Origin: Burkholderiaceae bacterium 26
GTDB taxonomy: Bacteria > Pseudomonadota > Gammaproteobacteria > Burkholderiales > Burkholderiaceae
Assembly (NCBI GenBank): GCA_000955795.1
Contig: JYOB01000005.1
Coordinates: forward strand, 1-34,689
Direction: 5' to 3'
DNA length: 34,689 nt
Position numbers and translations under genes: made by a program. Below, in pieces: positions 1-17,486 of the stretch (the stretch's first letter is position 1; each line of letters opens with the position of its first letter). The notes below the pieces were generated by a model. The model worked only from the letters and a program-made list of their open reading frames with translations, did not search any database and was not told where the DNA came from.

Positions 1-23
1 CACCTCCCTCGCACAAAAACAAC

Positions 24-50
24 AGGCCTCACAACGGAGGCCTCTATTTG
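24..50. terminator. Hairpin terminator of an upstream gene, possibly bidirectional
   Basis: A perfect 7-bp inverted repeat (AGGCCTC at 24-30, GAGGCCT at 37-43) encloses a 6-nt loop. It is followed on the plus strand by CTATTTG. Read on the minus strand, the stem is followed by a T-rich stretch, because an A-rich tract lies at 14-22. It probably ends a gene lying before the window and isolates the tRNA-tuf transcription unit. The gene it serves cannot be seen. Confidence 0.6.
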
Positions 51-330
51 CTCGTGAACGGGCGCCTGATGGTCCTCAGCCCGCCTGCTTGTTCCGAATC
101 GTGTCCCTGTAGCTGCGCGACTTGGACTCACAGTGTCCTGTTCTGCACCTCTTGGCTCGATGCCGATCTGCTTCATTTGCGACTGCCTGGGGATGCTCTG
201 CAGGCCTTTTTGTCGGCGCTTTCGCGCGAGCAATGGAGTGGGCACGGTGACGCGGACCCCGCTTAACTGTGTTGCTCTATAAGGATGAGAGCATGAATGC
301 TCGAAATCTCGCGATTTCATCAAGCAATGC
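44..330. other. Intergenic stretch without a recognisable gene
   Basis: No convincing gene is visible between the terminator and the tRNA promoter. A 72-codon frame (48-266) has no recognisable domain and no clear ribosome binding site, and its Cys/Ser-rich translation looks like non-coding sequence. A small dyad (GAAATC at 303-308, GATTTC at 313-318) lies 12 bp upstream of the promoter -35 box. It could be a protein-binding site for upstream activation, but nothing more supports that. Confidence 0.5.
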
Positions 331-359
331 TTGACAGGGTGGCCTGATGGTCCCATAAT
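331..359 (+). promoter_or_regulatory. Sigma70-type promoter of the tRNA-tuf-secE unit
   Basis: A perfect -35 hexamer TTGACA (331-336) and a -10 hexamer CATAAT (354-359, five of six consensus bases) are separated by an optimal 17 bp. Transcription would start near 366, only a few bases before the 5' end of tRNA-Tyr at 374, so the leader is very short. No other promoter of this quality is visible before rpoC, so it may also feed secE-nusG and beyond. Confidence 0.8.
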
Positions 360-373
360 CGCAAGTTCTCTTC

Positions 374-459
374 GGAGAGGTGCCCGAGTGGCTAAAGGGG
401 GCAGACTGTAAATCTGTTGGCTTACGCCTACGTTGGTTCGAATCCAACCCTCTCCACCA
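374..459 (+). tRNA. tRNA-Tyr (GTA anticodon)
   Basis: Acceptor arm GGAGAGG (374-380) pairs with CCTCTCC (449-455), followed by discriminator A and an encoded CCA (457-459). The anticodon GTA is at 408-410. The 86-nt length and long variable arm mark a class II tRNA, as expected for bacterial tRNA-Tyr. It is the first of three tRNAs ahead of tuf, the same Tyr-Gly-Thr order found before tufB in E. coli. Confidence 0.97.
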
Positions 460-515
460 GAATTAAGCAGTGAGTTCGGTCGCAGGGCCGGGCGGCAAGG
501 GAAGAAGTAGCCCGG

Positions 516-589
516 GCGGGTGTAGCTCAATGGTAGAGCAGAAGCCTTCCAAGCTTACGACGAGGGTTCGATTCCCTTCACCCGCTCCA
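516..589 (+). tRNA. tRNA-Gly (TCC anticodon)
   Basis: Acceptor arm GCGGGTG (516-522) pairs with CACCCGC ending at 585. Discriminator T and CCA follow (587-589). The anticodon TCC is at 548-550, reading GGA and GGG. The D arm (GCTCAATGGTAGAGC) and T loop (GGTTCGATTC) are canonical. Confidence 0.97.
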
Positions 590-608
590 TTCACTGTTCG
601 TAAGTTTT

Positions 609-683
<75 letters not shown>

Positions 684-726
684 CGCACCCACCAACGCAA
701 ATCGCTACCGAGACAGGAGTCGCGAC

Positions 727-1917
<1,191 letters not shown>

Positions 1918-1934
1918 GTGCTGTAACTCTTCCG

Positions 1935-1995
1935 TGCGGCTGCCAACCGGCCGCATGTGAAGTGCCAGAGTGGGGTTGACCGAAATGGCAACCCC
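1935..1995 (+). other. Two hairpins between tuf and tRNA-Trp
   Basis: TGCGGC (1935-1940) can pair with GCCGCA (1950-1955), and GGGGTTG (1972-1978) with CAACCCC (1989-1995). The second is followed by AAAGCTGTTTT just before tRNA-Trp at 2007. It could act as a weak terminator for tuf or as a guide for processing the tRNA 5' end. The T run is interrupted and does not abut the stem, so full termination is doubtful. Confidence 0.4.
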
Positions 1996-2006
1996 AAAGC
2001 TGTTTT

Positions 2007-2082
2007 AGGGGTATAGCTCAACTGGCAGAGCGTCGGTCTCCAAAACCGAAGGTTGGGGGTTCGATTCCCTCTGCCCCTGCCA
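2007..2082 (+). tRNA. tRNA-Trp (CCA anticodon)
   Basis: Acceptor arm AGGGGTA (2007-2013) pairs with TGCCCCT (2072-2078) with one wobble-type mismatch, then discriminator G and an encoded CCA (2080-2082). The anticodon CCA is at 2040-2042. It sits between tuf and secE, a common beta-proteobacterial arrangement. Confidence 0.97.
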
Positions 2083-2141
2083 ATTCATCAGCCGCGTCGC
2101 GCAGGAAAACGCGCCACGCGGCTTAGTCTCGTTTGGGAAAC

Positions 2142-2522
2142 ATGGCCAATCCGAACGTCGAAACCGTCAACACCACCAGCGGCAAATGGCTGCTGGTCTT
2201 GGCGTTCCTGCTGCTGGTTGCTGGGGTGATCGGTTTTTACCTGCTGGCGCAACAGCCGAGCTATGTCCGTGCTGCCTCGCTGATCGGCGGGCTGGTGTTG
2301 GGCGCAGGCGTTGCGCTAGTGTCAGCACCTGGGCAGGGCTTCATCGAGTTCGCGCGCGAGTCGTACCGCGAAGTCCGCAAAGTGGTGTGGCCGACGCGCA
2401 AGGAAGCCGGGCAGATGACCGGTCTGGTGTTTGCGTTCGTCGTGATCATGGCCCTGTTCCTGTGGTCTGCGGACAAGCTCATCGAGTGGGTGATCTTCTC
2501 GCTCGTGCTGGGCTGGAAATAA
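2142..2522 (+). CDS. secE: Preprotein translocase subunit SecE
   Basis: SecE is the small essential inner-membrane subunit of the SecYEG protein channel. The 126-residue product has three hydrophobic segments (about 16-35, 44-61 and 93-122), the three-span form found in many proteobacteria. The signature amphipathic stretch ESYREVRKVVWPTRKE lies at 73-88, before the last span. I chose the ATG at 2142 over an in-frame TTG nine bases upstream because the ATG directly opens the usual N-terminus. The Shine-Dalgarno is weak (GGGA just upstream). The nusG start lies 12 bp after the secE stop, the classic secE-nusG pair. Confidence 0.97.
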   Translation: MANPNVETVNTTSGKWLLVLAFLLLVAGVIGFYLLAQQPSYVRAASLIGGLVLGAGVALVSAPGQGFIEFARESYREVRKVVWPTRKEAGQMTGLVFAFVVIMALFLWSADKLIEWVIFSLVLGWK

Positions 2523-2534
2523 TTGGGTAAAGCC

Positions 2535-3119
2535 ATGACGGATAACGTAGCGAACGACACGTCCACGGATTCGTCCGCACCGGCCTCGAAGAAGCGCTGG
2601 TATGTTGTGCATGCCTATTCGGGCATGGAAAAAAGCGTGCAACGCGCGCTGCAGGAGCGCATCGAGCGCGAAGGCCTGCAACATCTGTTCGGTCAGATTC
2701 TGGTGCCGTCGGAAGAGGTGATGGAGAGCAAGAGCGGTCGCAAGACCGTGACTGAGCGCCGCCTTTTCCCCGGCTATGTCTTTGTTGAAATGGAGATGAC
2801 CGACGAGACCTGGCACTTGGTGAAGAACACTTCCAAGGTGACTGGTTTCATTGGTGGTACGGGCAATCGCCCCTCGCCGATTTCCAAGAGCGAAGTCGAC
2901 AAGATCATGGCCCAGATCCAGGAAGGGGTCGAGAAGCCGCGTCCCAAGACGCTGTTCGAAGTGGGTGAAATGGTGCGCGTGAAGGAAGGCCCATTTACCG
3001 ACTTCAACGGCAACGTCGAGGAAGTGAACTACGAGAAGTCGCGCCTGCGCGTTTCGGTGACGATCTTCGGACGTGCGACGCCGGTCGAGCTCGAGTTCGG
3101 TCAGGTCGAGAAGGTTTAA
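2535..3119 (+). CDS. nusG: Transcription termination/antitermination factor NusG
   Basis: NusG binds RNA polymerase, suppresses pausing, supports Rho-dependent termination and links polymerase to ribosomal protein S10. The 194-residue protein has an N-terminal NGN domain (about 21-130, opening [15 protein letters not shown]) and a C-terminal KOW domain (about 142-170, with [16 protein letters not shown]). A hydrophilic Ser/Thr-rich N-terminal extension of about 20 residues precedes the NGN fold. The ATG at 2535 is preferred to an in-frame TTG at 2523, which would overlap the end of secE. There is no strong ribosome binding site, so coupling to secE translation is likely. Confidence 0.98.
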   Translation: MTDNVANDTSTDSSAPASKKRWYVVHAYSGMEKSVQRALQERIEREGLQHLFGQILVPSEEVMESKSGRKTVTERRLFPGYVFVEMEMTDETWHLVKNTSKVTGFIGGTGNRPSPISKSEVDKIMAQIQEGVEKPRPKTLFEVGEMVRVKEGPFTDFNGNVEEVNYEKSRLRVSVTIFGRATPVELEFGQVEKV

Positions 3120-3249
3120 GAAATTCGGTGTGGTGGCGAAAGCTACCGCGCCAGTCGCCCGGTCCACTGGACTTGGCGGGCAAAGGTGGCGAAGCCGCCT
3201 GCGCCAACAGAGGAGCGTCGGCCTTGCGCCGATGCGTTACCACTCAACA

Positions 3250-3281
3250 GGATTGCCATGGTTGTTTGAGCTAGGCAATCC
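3250..3281 (+). promoter_or_regulatory. Hairpin in the rplK leader, probable L1 autoregulatory site
   Basis: GGATTGCC (3250-3257) and GGCAATCC (3274-3281) form a perfect 8-bp stem with a 16-nt loop, ending 5 bp before the rplK Shine-Dalgarno GGAG (3287-3290). In E. coli, L1 represses rplKA by binding a structure at this same place that imitates its 23S rRNA site. Position and structure fit that role; L1 binding itself is inferred. A second small hairpin (CCAGT 3151-3155, ACTGG 3166-3170) lies further upstream. Confidence 0.6.
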
Positions 3282-3295
3282 GGATTGGAGTCAAG

Positions 3296-3727
3296 ATGGC
3301 CAAGAAAATTATTGGCTTTATCAAGCTGCAAATTCCGGCTGGTAAAGCAAATCCGTCCCCGCCCGTCGGCCCGGCCCTGGGTCAGCGCGGTCTGAACATC
3401 ATGGAGTTCTGCAAGGCGTTCAACGCGCAGACTCAAGGTATGGAACCGGGCCTGCCGGTGCCGGTGGTGATCACCGCCTTCGCCGACAAGAGCTTCACCT
3501 TCGTGATGAAGTCGCCGCCGGCGACCGTGCTCATCAAGAAGGCTGCCGGTATCCAAAAGGGTTCCGCCAAGCCGCATACCGACAAGGTCGGCAAGATCAC
3601 CCGCGCTCAGGCAGAAGAAATCGCCAAGGCGAAGAACGCTGACCTTACCGCAGCTGATCTGGACGCCGCCGTGCGTACGATCGCCGGTAGCGCCCGTTCG
3701 ATGGGTATCACGGTGGAGGGCCTGTAA
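3296..3727 (+). CDS. rplK: 50S ribosomal protein L11
   Basis: L11 binds the GTPase-associated region of 23S rRNA at the base of the L7/L12 stalk and is needed for factor-dependent GTP hydrolysis and the stringent response. The 143 residues are the usual length. The N-terminal domain carries the proline-rich helix segment ([20 protein letters not shown]), and the rRNA-binding C-terminal domain ends in the conserved [15 protein letters not shown] at 3287-3290 supports the ATG. The rplA start is two bases after the stop, so the two proteins should be translationally coupled. Confidence 0.99.
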   Translation: MAKKIIGFIKLQIPAGKANPSPPVGPALGQRGLNIMEFCKAFNAQTQGMEPGLPVPVVITAFADKSFTFVMKSPPATVLIKKAAGIQKGSAKPHTDKVGKITRAQAEEIAKAKNADLTAADLDAAVRTIAGSARSMGITVEGL

Positions 3728-3729
3728 TC

Positions 3730-4425
3730 ATGGCAAAGATTTCGAAGCGTACGGCCGCTAATAAGGCCAAGGTCGAGCGTACCAAGTTCTATCCGATCGA
3801 CGAAGCGCTGAGCCTCGTTAAGGAATGCGCCAGCGCCAAGTTCGATGAGTCCATCGACGTGGCCGTGCAACTTGGCATCGATGCAAAGAAGTCGGACCAA
3901 GTGGTCCGTGGTTCGGTGGTGCTGCCTGCTGGTACCGGCAAGTCGGTGCGTGTGGCCGTGTTTGCACAAGGCGACAAGGCCGAGCAAGCCAAGGCTGCTG
4001 GCGCTGAGATCGTCGGCATGGAAGACCTTGCCGAGCAGATCAAGGCCGGCAAGATGGACTTTGACGTCGTGATCGCTTCGCCGGACACGATGCGCGTGGT
4101 CGGTACGTTGGGTCAGATCCTTGGCCCGCGCGGCCTGATGCCGAACCCGAAGGTCGGCACCGTGACGCCGGACGTTGCCACGGCCGTGAAGAACGCCAAG
4201 GCTGGTCAGGTTCAATTCCGTGTCGACAAGGCCGGTATCATCCACGCCACCATCGGCCGTCGCTCGTTCGAGCCGGCAGCGCTGAAGAGCAACTTGGCTG
4301 CACTGCTGGACGCACTGACCAAGGCCAAGCCGGCATCGAGCAAGGGTGTCTACCTGCGCAAGGTCGCCGTCTCGTCGACGATGGGCGTGGGCGTGCGCGT
4401 TGACCAGGCGACCCTGGCTGCCTGA
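3730..4425 (+). CDS. rplA: 50S ribosomal protein L1
   Basis: L1 forms the mobile L1 stalk beside the E site and, in enterobacteria, represses its own rplKA message. The 231-residue length is typical. The family signature around [15 protein letters not shown] is intact, followed by the segment containing [19 protein letters not shown]. The gene begins two bases after rplK and is followed by a 376-bp leader that separates it from rplJL. The hairpin before rplK is the candidate target of its feedback control. Confidence 0.99.
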   Translation: MAKISKRTAANKAKVERTKFYPIDEALSLVKECASAKFDESIDVAVQLGIDAKKSDQVVRGSVVLPAGTGKSVRVAVFAQGDKAEQAKAAGAEIVGMEDLAEQIKAGKMDFDVVIASPDTMRVVGTLGQILGPRGLMPNPKVGTVTPDVATAVKNAKAGQVQFRVDKAGIIHATIGRRSFEPAALKSNLAALLDALTKAKPASSKGVYLRKVAVSSTMGVGVRVDQATLAA

Positions 4426-4580
4426 TCGCTCTCGATCATTCGCACCAGGTGGCCCGATAACCATCCCGGTGTTAGCAGTTTTCTTTCGCGTGGCCCCGGC
4501 CACGCGGACCCTTGAAGCTTGAGGGACAAGACTTTGGGCAGTGGTAGACGTTTGCGCGAGCAGGCCGATGCCGCTGGTTA
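4426..4580 (+). other. rplA-rplJ spacer with a strong hairpin
   Basis: This is the first half of the 376-bp gap between rplA and rplJ. CGCGTGGC (4487-4494) and GCCACGCG (4499-4506) form an 8-bp stem with a CCCG tetraloop. No T run follows, so it is not a canonical terminator; an RNA processing or stability element is more likely. I see no convincing promoter and no gene here. Confidence 0.45.
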
Positions 4581-4690
4581 TCAAAGACCGTTGGCGGTGA
4601 AAGGCTCCTTGGGGCCAGCGCCTTAATCGCGGCTCCCTCCGGAAACGGAGGCGATGCTCAGCCAACGCAGATGGCGCCCCCGAAGGGAAT
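4581..4690 (+). promoter_or_regulatory. Ribosomal protein L10 leader (rplJL autoregulation)
   Basis: The sequence matches the bacterial L10 leader pattern as I know it: a CAAAGACCG block (4582-4590) continuing into TTGGC, a central CCTTAATCGC (4621-4630), and a closing GCCAACGCAGATGG (4661-4674) that pairs back to the first block. A side stem CCTCCG (4636-4641) / CGGAGG (4646-4651) is capped by a GAAA tetraloop. The L10-(L7/L12)4 complex binds this element and represses translation of rplJ and rplL. Assignment rests on motif resemblance and position; a covariance-model search would settle it. Confidence 0.8.
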
Positions 4691-4747
4691 AAGTGACTTT
4701 GGTATTGCCGAAGTGATTTGTGCCAATCGGACGCCGTACTTTTGGAC

Positions 4748-4783
4748 TGACCGAGGTGACCGCAGTGACTGCGGAAACCGAAG
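4748..4783 (+). repeat. Four imperfect 9-bp tandem units before rplJ
   Basis: TGACCGAGG (4748), TGACCGCAG (4757), TGACTGCGG (4766) and the degenerate AAACCGAAG (4775) follow head to tail, ending 7 bp before the rplJ Shine-Dalgarno. The middle two units also form a hairpin (CCGCAG 4760-4765, CTGCGG 4769-4774, loop TGA). The function is unknown. A translational control element downstream of the L10 leader, or simple replication slippage, are both possible. Confidence 0.5.
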
Positions 4784-4801
4784 TCGTTTTGGAGCTTAAC
4801 C

Positions 4802-5308
4802 GTGGCACTCAATCTCGAAGATAAGAAGGCCGTCGTGGCCGAGGTAACGGCGCAAGTCGCCAAGGCCTCGACCATCGTCGTCGCTGAATATCGCGGTATC
4901 ACGGTTGGCGATCTGACCAAGCTGCGCGCGCAAGCGCGCCAGCAAGGCGTCTACCTGCGCGTTCTGAAGAACACGCTGGCACGCCGCGCTGTTGAAGGCA
5001 CGCCGTTTGCCGAACTCGCCGAGCAACTGACTGGCCCGCTGATCTACGGTATTTCCGAAGACGCAGTGGCCCCGGCCAAGGTGCTGAACGATTTCGCCAA
5101 GGGCAATGACAAGCTGGTGCTGCGCGCCGGTTCGTACGATGGCAAGGTTCTCGACGTCGACGCCGTGAAGGCGCTGGCAACGATTCCGAGCCGCGAAGAA
5201 CTGCTCAGCAAGCTGCTGTTCGTCATGCAGGCTCCGGTGTCGGGCTTTGCCCGCGCCCTGGGTGCCCTGGCTGCCAAGCAAGGCGAAGGCGAGGCTGCAG
5301 CGGCCTAA
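4802..5308 (+). CDS. rplJ: 50S ribosomal protein L10
   Basis: L10 anchors the L7/L12 dimers to 23S rRNA and forms the ribosomal stalk base. The 168-residue protein shows the family N-terminal rRNA-binding half ([15 protein letters not shown], then [17 protein letters not shown]) and a C-terminal helix ending in an Ala/Glu-rich tail that binds L7/L12. The start is GTG at 4802, supported by GGAG at 4791-4794 with a 7-base spacer and by the conserved N-terminus. The L10 leader upstream suggests feedback control of this gene and rplL. Confidence 0.99.
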   Translation: MALNLEDKKAVVAEVTAQVAKASTIVVAEYRGITVGDLTKLRAQARQQGVYLRVLKNTLARRAVEGTPFAELAEQLTGPLIYGISEDAVAPAKVLNDFAKGNDKLVLRAGSYDGKVLDVDAVKALATIPSREELLSKLLFVMQAPVSGFARALGALAAKQGEGEAAAA

Positions 5309-5371
5309 TAGGCTGCTGCACCGCGTACAGATCGCACGATCGATACCGAATCACATTCTGGAGTTATTCAA

Positions 5372-5746
5372 ATGGCAATCACCAAAGACGACATCCTGGA
5401 AGCCGTTGGCGCGATGTCCGTGATGGAACTGAACGACCTGGTCAAGGCGTTCGAAGAGAAGTTTGGCGTGTCGGCTGCTGCTGTGGCCGTGGCCGGTCCG
5501 GCTGCTGCTGGTGGCGCTGCTGCCGCAGAAGAGCAAACCGAATTCACCGTGACGCTGAAGAGCGCCGGCGCGAACAAGGTTGGCGTCATCAAGGCCGTGC
5601 GTGAAATCACCGGTCTGGGCCTGAAGGAAGCCAAGGACCTGGTCGATGGCGCACCGAAGCCCGTGAAGGAAGGCGTCGACAAGAAGACCGCCGACGAGCT
5701 GGTGAAGAAGCTGGTGGAAGCCGGCGCGGAAGCCGAAGCCAAGTAA
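5372..5746 (+). CDS. rplL: 50S ribosomal protein L7/L12
   Basis: L7/L12 is the multi-copy acidic stalk protein that recruits translation factors to the ribosome. The 124-residue product has an N-terminal dimerisation domain ([20 protein letters not shown]), an Ala/Gly-rich flexible hinge (about 34-52) and a C-terminal factor-binding domain with [25 protein letters not shown] eight bases upstream of the ATG gives it a good ribosome binding site, as expected for a protein made at several times the level of L10. An attenuator-like terminator follows it. Confidence 0.99.
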   Translation: MAITKDDILEAVGAMSVMELNDLVKAFEEKFGVSAAAVAVAGPAAAGGAAAAEEQTEFTVTLKSAGANKVGVIKAVREITGLGLKEAKDLVDGAPKPVKEGVDKKTADELVKKLVEAGAEAEAK

Positions 5747-5763
5747 GTGCAGGTCTCGCGTGC

Positions 5764-5820
5764 CGTACTCGGTACGCGATAGAGGCTGGCAAAGGGATAT
5801 TTCCCGGCGCCAGCCTTTTT
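5764..5820 (+). terminator. Attenuator-like terminator between rplL and rpoB
   Basis: GGCTGGC (5784-5790) pairs with GCCAGCC (5809-5815), with an inner GGGA/TCCC stem, and TTTTT (5816-5820) follows directly. This is a canonical intrinsic terminator shape. A separate small hairpin (CGTAC 5764-5768, GTACG 5772-5776) precedes it. Because no new strong promoter is evident before rpoB, it is likely partial, lowering rpoBC relative to ribosomal protein transcription as in E. coli. Confidence 0.75.
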
Positions 5821-6195
5821 GCGCTTGTAGGGTCGATTGTTGAGCGATCCCGCAATCACGCAGTAAGTATCGTTGAAGTCTCTTTGCCGGGTTTTCCGGC
5901 AGCAGGCCAGGACAAGGCCAGCAGAGGCCAAACATCAGTGGCACACTAGGCAGTTCGCAGTCCGCTGATGTTTGTCTTCTGAACCGACTGCAGAAGGCAA
6001 GTTTGGTCGGGTACTCCCCCGTCCGTAGCATGAGCTCCATGGGCCCATGTGCGGGTGGCGCGCGCAGTACCGTCAGCCAGAGGTTGGTAGCGGCCAACCG
6101 CCAAATCCCGTCACCAGTCGCTGAACACCTCAAGTGTCAGGCGTGCCTTATCGCCTTAAGTCCGTCGCGCGCACTTGCGATGATTCGGAGATCCC
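5821..6195 (+). other. rpoB leader with long hairpin, possible RNase III site
   Basis: This stretch follows the attenuator and contains no recognisable gene. AAACATCAGTGG (5930-5941) pairs with CCGCTGATGTTT (5962-5973) to give a 12-bp stem with a 20-nt loop. A smaller stem TGCCGG/CCGGCA (5885-5890, 5896-5901) precedes it. E. coli has an RNase III cleavage site in the equivalent gap, which makes a processing role plausible. I found no convincing -35/-10 pair here. Confidence 0.5.
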
Positions 6196-10302
<4,107 letters not shown>

Positions 10303-10316
10303 GCGCCGATGCGATG

Positions 10317-10404
10317 AGGGCGTGGCAGCACATCGCCATGCCCTGGTAACAGCAGCCATTGACGAAGATTTAGGGTCGGCGCCTTTGGGGCACCCCAAGA
10401 CGCC
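10317..10404 (+). other. Hairpins in the rpoB-rpoC gap
   Basis: AGGGCGTGGC (10317-10326) and GCCATGCCCT (10335-10344) pair over ten positions with an 8-nt loop. A second structure has an outer GGCG (10378-10381) / CGCC (10401-10404) stem around an inner TTGGG (10385-10389) / CCCAA (10394-10398) stem. Neither is followed by a T run. They probably influence mRNA processing or the relative yield of beta and beta'. Confidence 0.5.
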
Positions 10405-10428
10405 AGCCTCAAACTCAAGGAGTTTGGA

Positions 10429-14658
<4,230 letters not shown>

Positions 14659-14683
14659 GCGAACCCAAGCAACACCATCAAAG

Positions 14684-14709
14684 CCCGGCCATGTGCCGGG
14701 TTTTTTTTT
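14684..14709 (+). terminator. Strong intrinsic terminator after rpoC
   Basis: CCCGGC (14684-14689) pairs with GCCGGG (14695-14700) around a 5-nt loop and is followed by nine consecutive T (14701-14709). This is the clearest terminator in the window. It separates the housekeeping rpoBC unit from the exported-protein operon downstream. Confidence 0.93.
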
Positions 14710-14917
14710 GCCCGCTTTTTGCCCGGGCGCCGTGTGCAGACGCCAAACAACACCGGCGTTGCCCGATTCGGATTTTCTCGAAACGTTAACCCGCCTTAAC
14801 ATGCCAACCGCTATGATTTCGCGGTTATAGACCGGCACTTTTTACAATCTGCGCGCCCCCCAGCGGAGCAGGTTCCACCAAGTCGCCGGCCCTTCCAGTC
14901 TTGCCGACGATTCCTCC

Positions 14918-16777
14918 ATGAAGCTCACACGCAAGCAGATCGCCGTTGGTGCGGTCGCCCTGGTCGTTGCCGGTGCGGCGGTGGTGCAGATGGTCTGGCA
15001 CCCGTTTGGCCGCACGCGCGCGCTGCACGCTCGCCAGGTCCAGCTCGACCTGACATATCCCGATGCCCTGATCGACAGCCAAAGCCTGTCGCAACTGCCG
15101 CGCGACGTGCTGCGCGTGCCGCTGCTGCGCGATGTGCTGACCGAAGATTTCGTCGCCTATTACGAAGGCAACGAAGACCGGCTCTCGGTGGCTGGTGCGC
15201 TGCGCCGCCTGGCGTACGAGCAGAAGCTCGATCTGGCCGAGACGGTGCTCAAGCACGTGTTTGACGAGCCCGCCCGCGTGATGCTGTGGCGTGGCCCCGA
15301 CGACAAGCTGCGCTACTGGGTGCTCTCGATGCAGCGCAACGGCTTGGCGAAGGCGCTCGAAGCCGTGGCCACCGTCGCTACGAGCGACACGCAGCTCACC
15401 AAAGTCGCCGATGGGCTCGGCGATTCCGGCGCGCCGGTGTATGCGCTCAGGCTCTCGGCCACGCGCTCGATCCTGATTGCCAGCAAGGGCGATCGGCTGA
15501 TCGCGCTGTCCGAGCCGGGCATCCTGCTGGACAAGGACGGCAAGCCGATTTCCAAGCAGGCGAGCGCGCTGGCGGCGCTGCTGTCGGACGATGCCGGCAA
15601 GCGCAACGTGCAAGGTACGGCGTACGCGCTGCCTGCGCAGGAGCCGACGGGCCATCACGTTGTGGTGAGCGCCAACTATCTGTCGTTTGGTTATCAGCAG
15701 TACTTTCCCGGCATTGAAGCGCTGCGCTTCGACTTCGGTTCGGGCAAGGACGGCGGGGGCAACGGCTGGCAGAGCGCCGCGCTTATCGACCCGAGCCGCC
15801 TGACCGGCAAGTGGGATAACGCAGGCCTGTGGCGCGCACTCCCGTCTGACCCGGCCGCGTGCGCCACGCTGCCGGTCGACTGGAAGGCCGCGGGCACGCT
15901 GCTGAAGTCCGTGGCCGGCGACGCCAAGGAGGTCAGCGAAGCCGCCGCGCACGTTGGTGACGCGTTTGCGGGCCCGGCTGCAGCGTGCTGGTACGGCAAG
16001 TCGTCGCTGGTCGCGCCGCTGTTCGTGGCGAAGCTGTCGTCGGCGTCGCAGGCCGAGGCGGTCAAGCCGGCCCTGGCAGCGCTGTTCGGTCAGATCGTTG
16101 GGTCGTACGAAGCCAAGGCGCAGGCGGACGACAAGTCCGGCCCGTACAAGCGCCTGCCGGTGACGACGAAGCAAGGGCCCGCCAACGCCACGCTGTGGCA
16201 GCGCCCGGTGAGCGCGCGTTACGGTACGGCGCAATCGGCTGATGCTCCGTTTGCGGCGCAGCTGTCGTCGGATCGCTACTTCCCCGTCACGCTGGCGATT
16301 GCTGGAGACGTGGTGGTGTTCTCGCCGGACGCGCGCCTCGTCGATGATGCATTGGCAGTGCTCGCCAAGCGCTTCCCGGCAGTGGCGGATAGCCTGCCGA
16401 AGGACAAGACCGATCGCATCGTGCTGACGATGACGCCCGCATCGCTCGCGCCGCTCGTCCGCCGCGAAGCCGGTGCCGCGCTGCCGGCCGACCAGGAAGC
16501 GGTGTTCCTCAACGCCGCACAGACGCATCTGTTTCCGAAGCTCAAGGCGTTGTCGCGGTACGCGCCGGTGTCGCTGGCGCTGGATGGTGGTGTGCCGTCG
16601 TCGCGTGGCTGGGTGCCGGTGACGTGGCTCTCAATCGGACGCGGTCTGCCTGCCGGTGGCGATGGTACGCCGCCGTCGGCTGACGCGGCTGCAGCTGCAG
16701 CGTCTGCCCCGTCCGCCGATGCGCCGACCGCAGCGGTTGCGGCTCCCGCTTCCGAAGACAACACCAGCACGCAATGA
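14918..16777 (+). CDS. yfaA: DUF2138 family exported protein (YfaA-like)
   Basis: This 619-residue protein of unknown biochemical function is recognised as DUF2138 from its overall sequence and from its place as first gene of a yfaA-T-S-Q-P-type operon. A single N-terminal hydrophobic segment (about 8-27) after MKLTRKQ suggests a signal anchor, with the bulk in the periplasm. The last ~45 residues are Ala/Ser/Pro-rich and look disordered. No catalytic motif is evident. There is no clear Shine-Dalgarno before the ATG at 14918. The upstream 14710-14917 stretch has a TATGAT at 14812-14817 but no -35 at proper spacing, so the operon promoter is not pinned down. The stop overlaps the next start (ATGA). 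Confidence 0.85.
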   Translation: MKLTRKQIAVGAVALVVAGAAVVQMVWHPFGRTRALHARQVQLDLTYPDALIDSQSLSQLPRDVLRVPLLRDVLTEDFVAYYEGNEDRLSVAGALRRLAYEQKLDLAETVLKHVFDEPARVMLWRGPDDKLRYWVLSMQRNGLAKALEAVATVATSDTQLTKVADGLGDSGAPVYALRLSATRSILIASKGDRLIALSEPGILLDKDGKPISKQASALAALLSDDAGKRNVQGTAYALPAQEPTGHHVVVSANYLSFGYQQYFPGIEALRFDFGSGKDGGGNGWQSAALIDPSRLTGKWDNAGLWRALPSDPAACATLPVDWKAAGTLLKSVAGDAKEVSEAAAHVGDAFAGPAAACWYGKSSLVAPLFVAKLSSASQAEAVKPALAALFGQIVGSYEAKAQADDKSGPYKRLPVTTKQGPANATLWQRPVSARYGTAQSADAPFAAQLSSDRYFPVTLAIAGDVVVFSPDARLVDDALAVLAKRFPAVADSLPKDKTDRIVLTMTPASLAPLVRREAGAALPADQEAVFLNAAQTHLFPKLKALSRYAPVSLALDGGVPSSRGWVPVTWLSIGRGLPAGGDGTPPSADAAAAAASAPSADAPTAAVAAPASEDNTSTQ

Positions 16778-17478
16778 CGCTGCGCGCCCAGGCCGCCGCG
16801 CTGAACCGCCGCCGTTGGTTGACGGCGGCGGGCGCCTGCCTGCTCGCGCCGTCCGTACATGCCTTGTCGGGCTGGGCCGACACGGCACCTGCGGATGCCG
16901 ATGCCCTAACGCCCGATCAATCCAGCGTGTTCCGGGCGTGGTTCGTCCGCATCGTCAACGAGCAACTCCGCCAAGGCCCGACGCCGCGCTGGACGCACCG
17001 CGACTGCGCCGGCCTTGTGCGCTTCGCTGCAGGCGAGGCGCTGCGCACGCACGACGCCCGGTGGCTGCGCGCCAACGGCATGCGCGATGCGGAATCCGCG
17101 CGACACCTGCCGCCCGAGCTGAATCTCACGCCTGCCCAGCGCACGCTCACGCAGCGGTGGGCACGCTTCGATGGCAGTACCGGGGCGTACGTCTCGGCGC
17201 TGGGCCTCATCCAGCAGAACAGCCGGTTCATCGCCAAGGACGTCAACCAGGCGCTCCCGGGCGATCTGCTCTTCTTCGATCAAGGCGACGACCAGCATCT
17301 GATGATCTGGATGGATCGCTACATCGCTTACCACACCGGCACCGTCACCCGCACCGACAACGGCCTGCGCGCGGTTCCGGTCTCTGAACTGATGCAATGG
17401 AAAGACTCGCGCTGGCAGCCGCAGAGCGGCAACCCCAACTTCATCGGCGTGTTTCGTCTGGCCTTTTTGACACGGTAG
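16774..17478 (+). CDS. yfaT: DUF1175 family exported protein (YfaT-like), NlpC/P60-like
   Basis: This 234-residue protein belongs to DUF1175 by resemblance and synteny. The N-terminus has an arginine-rich motif ([10 protein letters not shown], 11-20) followed by a short hydrophobic stretch ending near ALS, resembling a Tat signal, although a Sec signal is also possible. The mature part carries RDCAGLVRF with C78, then PGDLLFF (162-168) and DQHLMIWM with H175, then YHTG with H187. Spacing and the GDLLFF block resemble NlpC/P60 cysteine peptidases, which cleave peptidoglycan peptides. Activity is inference. Its ATG overlaps the yfaA stop by 4 bp, and the next gene starts 8 bp after its stop, so expression is coupled. 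Confidence 0.85.
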   Translation: MTLRAQAAALNRRRWLTAAGACLLAPSVHALSGWADTAPADADALTPDQSSVFRAWFVRIVNEQLRQGPTPRWTHRDCAGLVRFAAGEALRTHDARWLRANGMRDAESARHLPPELNLTPAQRTLTQRWARFDGSTGAYVSALGLIQQNSRFIAKDVNQALPGDLLFFDQGDDQHLMIWMDRYIAYHTGTVTRTDNGLRAVPVSELMQWKDSRWQPQSGNPNFIGVFRLAFLTR

Positions 17479-17486
17479 AAAAACTC

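Noticed and set aside
48-266. A 72-codon plus-strand frame before the tRNA genes
   Set aside because: It has no good ribosome binding site, an odd Cys/Ser/Trp-rich composition and no recognisable family.
3073-3345. A 90-codon frame across the nusG-rplK gap
   Set aside because: It overlaps the ends of nusG and rplK in another frame and covers the structured rplK leader. No family resemblance.
14786-14817. A promoter for the envelope operon with TTAACC or TTAACA and TATGAT
   Set aside because: TATGAT (14812-14817) is a good -10, but the two possible -35 boxes give spacers of 20 and 10 bp, both poor. I did not list it as a feature.
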